From assembly GCA_902777275.1 (NCBI GenBank), contig CACYTI010000002.1:96963-160962 (forward strand): a DNA stretch of 64,000 nt, given 5' to 3'. Shown here piece after piece: positions 34,604 to 42,429 of this stretch. A program made the translations under genes and the position numbers. Position 1 is the stretch's first letter, and the number at the start of each line of letters is the position of its first letter. The notes under the pieces were generated by a model that made no database searches, had not been told where the DNA came from, and saw only the letters and a program-made list of their open reading frames with translations. The stretch comes from an uncultured Ruminococcus sp. (GTDB lineage Bacteria > Bacillota > Clostridia > Oscillospirales > Acutalibacteraceae).

Positions 34604-35491
34604 ATGAAAGCAAATTGGTTGAAATCATGTATATTTACTATAGCCGCAGCTGTTGCGTCTGTATTTGTTTTGACTGCTTGCTCAACTGTAGGAAAGCCTG
34701 TTGTTATCAAGATCCCCGAAATCGGAAAACAGTCCGTTCCCGAAGCAGACTCCGCAAAGACGCCCAAGAAATCCGAAGCCTCCGACAAATCCGATAATTC
34801 AGATAAACCCGATAATTCGGAGAATTCCGAAAAAAAGCAGGAAGCCGGATTTGTTAAAGAAGATGACGGCACTGCGCATTATTACATCAACGGCGAGATC
34901 CAGAAAAACGGAATAGTCGGAGATGAAAAGAACGGCTATTATTATGCCGACGGCGACGGTGTCATAAATCTGGGCTACTGCGACAGCATCACCGCCAACG
35001 ACGCCGAATGGAACATCATCAACGGCAAGGCGACAAAGGTCACGACTGAATCCGACCTGACGCTTAACGCGGCGCTTAAGGCTGTTGCCAAATGCACAAA
35101 AAACACCATGAGCCGCGAGGAAAAGCTCAGAGCCTGTTTTGATTATTTAAAGACTAACTATCTTGAGGGCGTCCGCCACGACCCGCCCTACAACGAAATG
35201 GACTGGCCTGTTGTTTATGCCAACGACATTTTTGTTTACGGCAAGGGCGACTGCTTCAGCTACGGCGCGGCGTTCGCTTATATGGCTAAGGCTATAGGCT
35301 ACACCGAAGCCTACGCCTGCAACACCGGCGGTCACGGCTGGGCAGAGGTCGACGGAAAATATTACGACCCCGAGTGGGATATGCACCACAACGAATACAA
35401 CCACTTCGGAGTAGCTCCCGGAGATGACTGCGATGTGAATTACGTGACTACGCTCCAACCTGACGTTGAGTGGATGCGCATTAAGGTTTGA
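34604..35491 (+). CDS. Lipoprotein with transglutaminase-like domain
   Basis: The 295-residue product has a lipoprotein signal (lipobox VLTAC, Cys near residue 26), a Ser/Asp/Lys-rich linker (about 45-85), a short segment resembling cell-wall-binding repeats (YYINGEIQKNGIVGDEKNGYYYADG), and a transglutaminase-like cysteine peptidase domain. The triad is Cys in GKGDCFSYGAAFAYMAKAIG, His in GGHGWAEVDGKYY and Asp in YDPEWD. It should act outside the membrane, on peptides or the cell wall; the substrate is unknown. AGGAG lies 12 bases from the ATG, rather far, but no earlier in-frame start exists. Confidence 0.85.
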   Translation: MKANWLKSCIFTIAAAVASVFVLTACSTVGKPVVIKIPEIGKQSVPEADSAKTPKKSEASDKSDNSDKPDNSENSEKKQEAGFVKEDDGTAHYYINGEIQKNGIVGDEKNGYYYADGDGVINLGYCDSITANDAEWNIINGKATKVTTESDLTLNAALKAVAKCTKNTMSREEKLRACFDYLKTNYLEGVRHDPPYNEMDWPVVYANDIFVYGKGDCFSYGAAFAYMAKAIGYTEAYACNTGGHGWAEVDGKYYDPEWDMHHNEYNHFGVAPGDDCDVNYVTTLQPDVEWMRIKV

Positions 35492-35552
35492 TAACAATGC
35501 TTGGTAAGACGAATAGTCTTAGGCGTTGATATATTTTTAAGGAGGATTACAT

Positions 35553-36119
35553 ATGAAAAGACCTATTATTTATCTTGTTTCCGCTGTTATAGCCGTTACT
35601 TCCGCCTGCGCTCTCGCGGGCTGCGGTTCCAACAGCTCTTCTCAGGCAAATTCCAAGGCTGAGTCCGTGCAAAGCTCCGTTGCTCAAAGCTCTGCACAGG
35701 CGGGCGGCACAATTTCCGCCGACGACGCTGTTTTCAGTTTTAACGGCGTTAAGGTTGAGCTCAACGGCGATGCCGACGCTGCAATTGCTGCTCTCGGCGA
35801 ATACAAGGATGTAAGCTCTCAGCTCAGCTGTCACGGTGAAGGCGAAGACAAGACTTATACTTATGATAACTTTGTTCTGAACACCTATCCGCTCGACGGA
35901 AAGGATCGCGTGCTCGAAATTGTTGTCAAATCTGCCGATATCCCCACCTCAAAGGGCGTTAAGGTTGGCGACAGCGCTTCCGCTGTAAAGGAAGCTTACG
36001 GCGACGGCTTCCGTGAGGTCGGCACATATTACGCTTATGATGCGGGCGACGGAAAGTCCTTGCAGTTCCTCATTGAAAATGATTCTGTAAAGGAAATCGA
36101 CTACTACTACGACGTATAA
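35553..36119 (+). CDS. Small lipoprotein of unknown function
   Basis: The 188-residue protein has a clear lipoprotein signal peptide (lipobox LAGC, Cys near residue 25), a Ser/Gln/Ala linker (SSSQANSKAESVQSS) and a compact domain of about 130 residues. The domain includes FNGVKVELNGDADAAIAALG and KGVKVGDSASAVKEAYGDGF, which resembles the short helical repeats seen in several extracellular lipoproteins of Clostridia. I do not recognise a function. AAGGAGG precedes the ATG. It lies after the transglutaminase-like lipoprotein and has its own terminator. Confidence 0.8.
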   Translation: MKRPIIYLVSAVIAVTSACALAGCGSNSSSQANSKAESVQSSVAQSSAQAGGTISADDAVFSFNGVKVELNGDADAAIAALGEYKDVSSQLSCHGEGEDKTYTYDNFVLNTYPLDGKDRVLEIVVKSADIPTSKGVKVGDSASAVKEAYGDGFREVGTYYAYDAGDGKSLQFLIENDSVKEIDYYYDV

Positions 36120-36143
36120 TTAAATTAATATTATTCAGTTTTG

Positions 36144-36178
36144 AACGGCGTTAAATCGTTTGGATTTGCGCCGTTTTT
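36144..36178 (+). terminator. Intrinsic terminator after the small lipoprotein gene
   Basis: AACGGCG (36144-36150) pairs with CGCCGTT (36169-36175), with an inner AAATC-GATTT stem and a following T run. Confidence 0.88.
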
Positions 36179-36206
36179 ATTTTTCATGTTTATTTTTCCG
36201 ATTATC

Positions 36207-36235
36207 TTGCGTAATGCGGTGTAATGAGTTATAAT
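36207..36235 (+). promoter_or_regulatory. Promoter of the sigma-like membrane protein gene
   Basis: TTGCGT at 36207-36212 and TATAAT at 36230-36235 are 17 bases apart. This rules out the in-frame GTG/ATG near 36224 as a start. Confidence 0.72.
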
Positions 36236-36286
36236 AAAATATACTATTCCACCGGTTATACCGGATATCTGAAAGCAGGGGAGACC

Positions 36287-37591
36287 ATGGACAAAACTAA
36301 ATTGATTTCACTTGTCCGCTGCGGCGACGAAAAAGCGGTCAACGAGCTTTATTACCGCACATACCGACAGCCTTACACGGTGGTTCTTGACGTTGTAAAC
36401 AGCGCTTCGGACGCTTACGGAATAATGCAGGACGCGTACCGCGAGGCTTTTTCGCATATTGACAGGATATCGGATTATGCGGGCTTCCTAAAAGCGATAA
36501 ACAGGCTTTCTTTGTTCTTGTGTGCTGTTTTTCTGAAAAAAGAGAAGGGCTACGCCCCGTTTGCGGATTCCTCCGATACAAACTTTGCTTATATTGAAGT
36601 ATTAAACGGAGAATTCAAGCCTGAGCCCGGAGTGGATTATTCTTCTCAGCGGAAGACCGTTTCGGATATGCTCAAAAATCTCCCACCCGACGAAAGGCTC
36701 GCCCTGCTTGCGCGCTGTGTTTTGGGGTTGAGCATAAACGATATATCATACTCCTTCGGCGTGAGTGAAACCACCGTTGCCGTCGGACTTAACTACGCCG
36801 CTTTCCGTATGAAGGCTCAGGCTGAGCGCACGGGCTTTGACGCTCAGATCCCTGTCGAAAAATTGTTTTCGTTTATCGCGTGGTCGTTCGGAAAAGCCGC
36901 TTCGGACTCTCCCGTCCACGAAATGAATGAGGATGTTAAGCAGGCAGCTCTATCTGCCGCCGCACGCGTCTCTGAGCCGAAGGAAGATAACATTCCTGCA
37001 CCTGCCGAGCCGCCCGTAAACACCGCCGTGACAGAGCAGAAAAGCCCTCAGGAATATTTGCCCGGAGATGATATTCAGCCGGAAGTTAAAACCGCCCCTA
37101 AGCCCAAACGTCACTTGGTGAGAAACATCGTTATTATCTCGGTATGCGTTATTTTTCTTGCCGCGGGTACGTTGGCGTTTATCGCGTTCGCTCTTCCGCA
37201 AATAACGGGCGAGCCGAACCCGATTTCAAGTATTATAACGGGCAAGGACGCTGAAAACACTCCCGAAGAGCTTGTTGAGCAGTTTGAAGCTGCTTTTAAC
37301 AAAAATGACCGCGACGGAATGGCAAAGCTTTTCCTGCCGGACCAAAGTTTTGAAAGAAATATTGAGGGCGGCGCATTGCAGTTGATAAACGGACTTTTTG
37401 GTTTGTTCAACTCGGGAAATACGCCTCAAATCGAATGCGAGCTGAAAGACCTTAAAAAAGACGGTGAGGCTGCCAAAGGAAAGGTGCTGATCAGCGCCGA
37501 GCTTCCGTTGGTGGGCAAACAAAGCATAACGCTTAATGCTTCCTTTGAAATAAAAGATAACCGGTGGTATTTTAAGGAGCTTAAGGCGTAA
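36287..37591 (+). CDS. ECF-sigma-like protein fused to a membrane anchor and NTF2-like domain
   Basis: The 434-residue protein starts with what reads as an ECF sigma factor: region 2 (about 5-85, AYGIMQDAYREAFSHIDRI then WL-like helix) and region 4 (about 125-180, NLPPDERLALLARCVLGLSINDISYSFGVSETTV) with a helix-turn-helix. A Pro/Glu linker, one transmembrane helix (about 278-305, IVIISVCVIFLAAGTLAFIAFAL) and a C-terminal extracytoplasmic domain (about 320-434, ENTPEELVEQFEAAFNKNDRDGMAKLF) of the NTF2/DUF4878 type follow. Sensing outside with DNA binding inside is plausible but inferred. GGGGAG at 36277 precedes the ATG. Confidence 0.72.
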   Translation: MDKTKLISLVRCGDEKAVNELYYRTYRQPYTVVLDVVNSASDAYGIMQDAYREAFSHIDRISDYAGFLKAINRLSLFLCAVFLKKEKGYAPFADSSDTNFAYIEVLNGEFKPEPGVDYSSQRKTVSDMLKNLPPDERLALLARCVLGLSINDISYSFGVSETTVAVGLNYAAFRMKAQAERTGFDAQIPVEKLFSFIAWSFGKAASDSPVHEMNEDVKQAALSAAARVSEPKEDNIPAPAEPPVNTAVTEQKSPQEYLPGDDIQPEVKTAPKPKRHLVRNIVIISVCVIFLAAGTLAFIAFALPQITGEPNPISSIITGKDAENTPEELVEQFEAAFNKNDRDGMAKLFLPDQSFERNIEGGALQLINGLFGLFNSGNTPQIECELKDLKKDGEAAKGKVLISAELPLVGKQSITLNASFEIKDNRWYFKELKA

Positions 37592-37625
37592 ATCAACTGA
37601 AAATCGACATAATACAACAAACAAC

Positions 37626-37661
37626 CGCTTCGCTCCGCGCTATTGCAAACGGAGCGAAGCG
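37626..37661 (+). terminator. Perfect hairpin after the sigma-like gene
   Basis: CGCTTCGCTCCG (37626-37637) pairs perfectly with CGGAGCGAAGCG (37650-37661). No T tract follows, so it may be a factor-dependent stop or just a structured 3' end. Confidence 0.45.
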
Positions 37662-37834
37662 TGATTCATTCCAAGGAAAGATATCGCGGCGGTCTTTGCG
37701 TCTCACCCTATCATCAATGAGACTTTATAAAATAATAATTTTTAAAAATAGTAAAATTTATCATATTTCTTTTAAGTACTTGCAAATAAATAAACAATAT
37801 GATAAAATTAGCAGCAGTATAGACAGGCACAGAT

Positions 37835-38143
37835 GTGTTGTTAAATGTGTTTGTGCTTTTTGTGCGGCTCTTTGATCACGCATTTAGAACCAAAGCCGTA
37901 GGCGCTTGGCATTACAAGGTGATAATTCCGGACATGATTGATTTGATCAATCATCACGCTTACAATGCTTTAGCTAAAGACTAATTTCGCATAAAAAACT
38001 TGTGGCAGATAGTTACATATATTGCCTGTGTTTACATATTGTGTTTGATTGCGGCAAAGCTGACAAAACGCGATTTGAAAGTTACTTTCGATGTGTTGTT
38101 CATTCTAATTTTGATTCCTTTTGCCTTTAGTAAAACAGCGTGA
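37835..38143 (+). pseudogene. Probable decayed gene with an in-frame stop
   Basis: One frame is open from GTG 37835 to TGA 38141-38143 except for a TAA at 37982-37984. The first part reads like protein (AFRTKAVGAWHYKVIIPDMI); the second encodes two hydrophobic stretches (IVTYIACVYILCLIAA and VLFILILIPFAFSK) separated by KLTKRDLKVTFD. Further fragments continue in other frames up to 38290 (for example VDFSWDTTPAPKSDVSR), which suggests frameshifts. I recognise no family. The whole gap from 37592 to 38362 is low in coding signal and AT-rich at first. Confidence 0.4.
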
Positions 38144-38299
38144 TGTTTTTAGTGCTGTTGTATCGGCACTTATATCCGGCAGCAGCAGACGTCAGCCTGA
38201 CCGATATCAAAGAAGGTTGATTTCTCATGGGATACAACTCCGGCTCCTAAGAGCGATGTTTCAAGGTGCAACACTGTCATCAGCAAGGATAAAAAACAA

Positions 38300-38347
38300 T
38301 TGCGCCGTTGTTCCGGGCTTTAATGCCGGGAACGGCGGCGCAAATTT
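38300..38347 (+). terminator. Strong hairpin upstream of the PqqD-like gene
   Basis: TTGCGCCG (38300-38307) and the following GTTCCGG pair with the segment ending GGCGGCGCAA (to 38343), then ATTT. It lies only 15 bases before the PqqD-like start, so it could act as terminator of the decayed gene or attenuator. Confidence 0.55.
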
Positions 38348-38362
38348 GAAGAAGGTTTTCCT

Positions 38363-38623
38363 ATGATATTAAACAAAAACTATATTTATCATCAGCTTGA
38401 CGGTCAGGCGGTTATCGTTCCGACTGCGGCAGCGGATTTTCACGGCTTGGTGCAGGGCAACAAAACGCTTTCCGTTATTGCGGAGTGTCTTGCGCACGAG
38501 ACCACCGAGGAAGAAATTGTTGATACTCTCTGCGAGCGTTTTGACGGCGACAGAGAGCTGATCAAAGCCGATGTTGCCGACGCTGTAAAACGACTGAAAG
38601 AAATAGGCGCGATCGATGAATAA
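38363..38623 (+). CDS. PqqD-like peptide-recognition protein
   Basis: This 86-residue protein matches the PqqD fold: an N-terminal beta part (YIYHQLDGQAVIVPTAA), the small helix GLVQGNKTLSVIAECLA, then ETTEEEIVDTLCERFDGDRELIKADVADAVKRLKEIGAI, a winged-helix pattern. PqqD-like domains (RRE) bind leader peptides of ribosomally made, modified peptides, but stand-alone copies also occur beside nucleotidyltransferases and S24/S26 peptidases in clostridial loci. It overlaps the next gene by eight bases, so the two are translationally coupled. No precursor peptide gene is evident nearby. Confidence 0.8.
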   Translation: MILNKNYIYHQLDGQAVIVPTAAADFHGLVQGNKTLSVIAECLAHETTEEEIVDTLCERFDGDRELIKADVADAVKRLKEIGAIDE

Positions 38624-40091
38624 AAAATTTGAGGATATTATAGCTGAAAAGGGCAGACTGATTTATACGAATGTGGGCGACAGTATGTTTCCCGCCATTC
38701 AGCCGCGGGACTTGCTCATTATCGAAGCCGTCAAAAAGCCGTTGAAGGTTGACGACGTGCCGCTCTACAAACGCGACAGCGGGCAGTATGTGCTGCACCG
38801 CATCGTAGACATCAAAAACGGCAAGTATGTGATGAAGGGCGACAACCGCACAGCAGTTGAAAAAGGAATTACCGACAGGCATATTATCGGTGTGCTTACT
38901 TCGATTGTCCGCAACGGAAAAACATTTCCCGTCGAAGCGCCGAAGGAGCATACCGCGCGGATTGCAAAGGATTTGATTTATCTTGTTTCCTGTGCCGTAA
39001 ACGGAGAAACGCCGGGCAGCGAAAGAGTTGAAAAAATGGACTTGGCGGAAATTTACCGCTTGTCACGGGAGCATATGCTTACCGCCGCCGTTGCCTGCGC
39101 GCTGGAAAAAGTGATTCCCCTGCCACACGCGTTTGACCAGGCAAAGAAAAAAGCGATCCGCAGGCTGACGCTGTTTGAGCTGGAGCGAAGTAAAGTTGCG
39201 CAGGAGCTTGAAAAGGCGCGGATCTGGTATCTTCCGCTGAAAGGGATCCTGCTCAAGGACGATTATCCTAAATCGGTTATGCGCGAAATGACCGACAACG
39301 ATATTTTGGCGGATCCTTCACGCACGGATGACATAAGGGCTATCATGGAGGGATGCGGTTACTCCTGTATATCATTCGGTGTATACCATCACGATGTGTA
39401 TACTAAGCCCCCGACGCTTGAGTTTGAGATGCATCGCTCGCTCTTTCAAGACGGCGAAGTGCCAATGTTTGACGGATACTTCAAAAATATCAAAGTGAAA
39501 ACGATTCAAAACGGATATGCCTGCAAGTTAAGAAACGAGGATTTTTACATATATATTCTCAGTCATACCTACAAGCATTATATTCTGGGCGGTACAGGTC
39601 TGCGTTCCCTGCTCGATGTATATGTTTTCCTTCGGGCACATCCCGATTTAGACAGGAATTATCTTAATACTGAGTTAGCAAAGCTGAAAATCAGCGGTTT
39701 TGAAGAAAAAATGCGCCGCTTGTCGCAAAAGGTATTCACGGGCGCTGAACTGAATAAGCAGGAGCAAATTGATCTTGATTACTTTATTTCGTCCGGCAGC
39801 AGAGGAACCTTTGAAAACCTGGATTACAATGAAGCGGCGAAAAATCTCGGCAATGATGACAGCAAGGCTTCCAAACGCCGCTATTTAAAAAGCCGCGTAT
39901 TCATTTCGGGAGAAGCCTTACAGAAGAACTATCCTTTTGTGGCAAAGCACAAGGTGCTATATCCGCTTCTTTTTTTGTATCGTCCTATTAAGGGCGCTGT
40001 AACGCACCCAAAGCGGATATTTAAGGAATATACAAATATAAGACGTTTCAAGGTAAGGAAAGATAGGGAAAACATCAGAGTTAGGGAATAA
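38616..40091 (+). CDS. Fusion: S24/S26-type peptidase domain + nucleotidyltransferase domain
   Basis: The 491-residue product joins two domains. Residues 1-105 look like an S24/S26 signal-peptidase-like domain: Ser23 in VGDSMFPAIQPRD, a His61 in YVLHRIVDI at the place of the usual Lys (as in SipW/ER-type enzymes), and KGDNR at 74-78. No membrane helix precedes it. Residues about 115-400 resemble the uncharacterised nucleotidyltransferase family (NTP_transf_5): YLPLKGILLKDDYPKS, then MREMTDNDI with Asp227 and Asp229 as likely metal ligands, and LEFEMHRSLF. The tail is basic. Substrates are unknown. Domain assignment is by motif reading only. Confidence 0.72.
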   Translation: MNKKFEDIIAEKGRLIYTNVGDSMFPAIQPRDLLIIEAVKKPLKVDDVPLYKRDSGQYVLHRIVDIKNGKYVMKGDNRTAVEKGITDRHIIGVLTSIVRNGKTFPVEAPKEHTARIAKDLIYLVSCAVNGETPGSERVEKMDLAEIYRLSREHMLTAAVACALEKVIPLPHAFDQAKKKAIRRLTLFELERSKVAQELEKARIWYLPLKGILLKDDYPKSVMREMTDNDILADPSRTDDIRAIMEGCGYSCISFGVYHHDVYTKPPTLEFEMHRSLFQDGEVPMFDGYFKNIKVKTIQNGYACKLRNEDFYIYILSHTYKHYILGGTGLRSLLDVYVFLRAHPDLDRNYLNTELAKLKISGFEEKMRRLSQKVFTGAELNKQEQIDLDYFISSGSRGTFENLDYNEAAKNLGNDDSKASKRRYLKSRVFISGEALQKNYPFVAKHKVLYPLLFLYRPIKGAVTHPKRIFKEYTNIRRFKVRKDRENIRVRE

Positions 40092-40113
40092 AATTATAAG
40101 AAAAGTAATTAGT

Positions 40114-40322
40114 ATTGTGACAGGGTTGTTGTTTACGACCTTTACAGCCTACCATATTTTTTGCTTGCTCAAATTGAAACAAACAGGTTTGGCAGACTTT
40201 TGGGAATTGTTGTTTTAATGAAAAGTCGGAATCCGGTTATGGCAGCGCCGCTCAGGGTGTATTTGATAAGGATTTCATATTATAACCTGATAATGCGCGG
40301 ACGTTTTCCGAGTGCAGCTTGA
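40114..40322 (+). pseudogene. Short coding remnant after the fusion gene
   Basis: A frame of about 69 codons ending TGA at 40320-40322 contains protein-like text (VVVYDLYSLPYFLLAQIET, RISYYNLIMRGRFPSAA) but no proper start codon or ribosome binding site. It may be a truncated gene end. I cannot assign a family. Confidence 0.3.
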
Positions 40323-40385
40323 AAGACTATTGAAAAAATAAAGTGATAAAGCGGCGTGACGTCAGCTAATCTCAAAAAACAGAAA

Positions 40386-40414
40386 TCACCGTCCGGCATT
40401 CTGTCGGACGGTGA
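40386..40414 (-). terminator. Hairpin terminator for the minus-strand gene fragment
   Basis: TCACCGTCCG (40386-40395) pairs with CGGACGGTGA (40405-40414). Read on the minus strand it is followed by TTTCTGTTTTTT. Confidence 0.75.
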
Positions 40415-40440
40415 AATTATATTATTCGTATGAGTTTATT

Positions 40441-40761
40441 TTAAAATATAAGCAAGCAAAAAGCCTTCGGCGCATTTTTAATGATCACCAACTGCTGCGT
40501 GCTGTACATTGGCTCGGAAAACTTACCCCTTACGGTTACAGTGTGAAACCGGGTGTTCAGCATCTCTGTGGGAACGGTGTCCTTCCACTCGCCGCCGTCA
40601 ACGGAATATTGACCGACAATGGAAATTCTTTGCGGTCTATCATGCGGATTGGCGGGTTCGCTTTTTTGATGTGCGATCGTGAGAGCGATCAAAACGGCGA
40701 ACGAGAGAAAAGTGACCGCAAGAGCCGTGTATGTCATAGCCCTTCCCTTTATCAGCTTCAT
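40441..40761 (-). pseudogene. Truncated gene, N-terminus of a sensor-kinase-like membrane protein
   Basis: The 106-residue frame has one N-terminal transmembrane helix (TALAVTFLSFAVLIALTIA) and an extracytoplasmic start, ISIVGQYSVDGGEWKD. This GQYxVDGGEW pattern resembles the sensor part of some clostridial histidine kinases, as far as I recall. It then ends abruptly (KNAPKAFCLLIF) with no kinase domain, 30 bases before a terminator. A good AAGGTGG ribosome binding site and a perfect promoter remain. It may be a 3'-deleted gene, or a genuinely short membrane protein. Confidence 0.5.
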
Positions 40762-40777
40762 ATCATCACCACCTTAA

Positions 40778-40816
40778 AAGGTAATACCGCACACCGTAAT
40801 TATTCGGTGTTATCTT
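40778..40816. repeat. Inverted-repeat element, family 1, short copy
   Basis: Arms 40778-40789 and 40805-40816 pair at 10 of 12 positions. In the minus orientation its first 30 bases match the left end of the element at 23940 closely. It lies in the leader of the truncated minus-strand gene, immediately after the predicted transcription start. Confidence 0.7.
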
Positions 40817-40822
40817 GATATT

Positions 40823-40851
40823 ATTATATCAACAGAGGAAACGGTTGTCAA
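40823..40851 (-). promoter_or_regulatory. Perfect consensus promoter (minus strand)
   Basis: On the minus strand TTGACA (40851-40846) and TATAAT (40828-40823) are exactly 17 bases apart. It points to the truncated gene at 40761. Confidence 0.88.
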
Positions 40852-41024
40852 CGAACCGTTTATCCGAACAAAAAATAATATTAGGAGTGCGGGTGAGCAA
40901 TAAAAGCTTTTGTCAGCGATAATTTTTTTAGAAATATGATAATTATATATGAAAATAGTATTCCATTTTTGAAATTTTTGTATTATAATTAAAGAAAAAA
41001 CAACAAAAAAGGAGAGAATGACGA

Positions 41025-42293
41025 ATGACGGATTTTTTACCGGGATTTATTGCGCTTCTTGCAATGGTCTGTCTGCTCGGATTCTTTAACGAAAAAGTAA
41101 CAAAGCTTACCTACGAAATATCGCTCATGCTGTTTTCCACGGTGCTGGGCATTATTATCATGGTAGTCGCAAAGGTTTTCTTTGGCCAGAGTCTCGGCAG
41201 TATTTTTAAATATGGGGGAGAAGATGAATTTAACATTGAATTGTTCCTGATAAAGGGCGTGCTTTGCTTCATGCTGTTTGCGGGCTCATGCCACTTGAAG
41301 CTGATGGATTTTTTCCGCCATGCCCGTCAGGTAAATGTTCTCTCGTTTATCACCACATTTCTCGGCGCCGTATTTTACGGGGGGCTGTTCTACGGTGCGT
41401 CTGCTCTGTTTGGGCTGAATCTTTCGCTGCCTGTTTGCTTGATGTTCGGCAGTATTGTCGCGCCGACAGACCCTATTGCCGCAACAAGTATTCTAAACAA
41501 ATTCGGATTGCCGAAAACCACTTCGTTTTTGATACAGGGCGAATCGCTTTTCAACGACGGTGTTGGTGTGGCGCTGTTCGTGTGCTTTTCGGGAATGGTT
41601 ACCGCAACCTCCTCGGGCAGATTCTTTTCTGTGATGCTTTCGCAGATTTTCGGTGCGGTTGGCATCGGTGCGGCAGTGACGATCGTTCTGTTCCCGCTTT
41701 ATAAATTCACCAAAAGCAATACCCTCGGAATATTTGTCAGCCTGCTGAGCGTGGCGCTGTCATATTATCTCTGTGAGGTGTTTGATTTTTCGGGCGCGAT
41801 CGCCTCGGTCATCTGCGGCATTCTGTTCGCGGCGTTCCGCACATATTTTTGCAAATTTGACGAGCCCGAAAAAAATGAGAGCTTTGACTCTTTCTGGGAT
41901 ACGCTCGATTGTTTGCTGAATTCGGTTTTGTATATAATGCTCGGAATCAGCTTTATCTATGTTTTCCAGATGGGTCAAGTCATTTTGCTCTCGATCCTTG
42001 CCATTGTCGCAAACTTCATCGCCCGCGCCGGAAGTCTTACGCTGTCAACATTCCTGATGGGCAAGCTTCCCGACGGCTTCGGCAAACCCGGTTTTGTCAT
42101 GCTTTTCACATGGGGCGGCTTGCGCGGAGGCTTATGTGTAGCCCTCGCAATGAGTACGAAAGGCATGATCCCCGACGAAACCTTTTACATTATTCTCGGC
42201 GGCACCTATGCGATCGTATTCTTTACAACCGTTATTCAGGGCTTGACAATGAAGCCGGTTTATAAAAGAATCAGCAGGAATGTCAATAAGTAG
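41025..42293 (+). CDS. Cation:proton antiporter, CPA1 (NhaP) type
   Basis: The 422-residue integral membrane protein has about 12-13 helices. The ion-binding motifs of the CPA1 family are present: GSIVAPTDPIAATSIL (TDP motif near residue 150) and GESLFNDGVGVALF (ND motif near residue 178), and a later WGGLRGGLCVALA. It exchanges Na+ or K+ for protons across the membrane. Each hydrophobic segment is intact. AAGGAGAG at 41009 precedes the ATG. The gap upstream (40852-41024) is AT-rich; TATAAT at 40984-40989 may be its -10. Confidence 0.92.
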   Translation: MTDFLPGFIALLAMVCLLGFFNEKVTKLTYEISLMLFSTVLGIIIMVVAKVFFGQSLGSIFKYGGEDEFNIELFLIKGVLCFMLFAGSCHLKLMDFFRHARQVNVLSFITTFLGAVFYGGLFYGASALFGLNLSLPVCLMFGSIVAPTDPIAATSILNKFGLPKTTSFLIQGESLFNDGVGVALFVCFSGMVTATSSGRFFSVMLSQIFGAVGIGAAVTIVLFPLYKFTKSNTLGIFVSLLSVALSYYLCEVFDFSGAIASVICGILFAAFRTYFCKFDEPEKNESFDSFWDTLDCLLNSVLYIMLGISFIYVFQMGQVILLSILAIVANFIARAGSLTLSTFLMGKLPDGFGKPGFVMLFTWGGLRGGLCVALAMSTKGMIPDETFYIILGGTYAIVFFTTVIQGLTMKPVYKRISRNVNK

Positions 42294-42362
42294 TTAACCT
42301 ATATTATCTTTAAATAAAACCCCTTTAACATCTGTTTTAAAGCGCTTTAATTCAAAATAGTA

Positions 42363-42404
42363 TTAGGCAACACCGCGCACAGAAATTATGCGGTGTTGCC
42401 TTAA
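42363..42404. repeat. Inverted-repeat element, family 1, short copy
   Basis: AGGCAACACCGC (42365-42376) pairs perfectly with GCGGTGTTGCCT (42390-42401); flanking TTA/TAA extends the symmetry. Because TAAATTTTT follows, it may also terminate the antiporter transcript. Confidence 0.8.
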
Positions 42405-42429
42405 ATTTTTCGTAGATTTGGAGGTTAAT

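Noticed and set aside
38121-38366. 81-codon plus-strand frame before the PqqD-like gene
   Set aside because: It is basic and low in coding character, spans the strong hairpin at 38300-38347 and lacks a ribosome binding site; better explained as decayed DNA.
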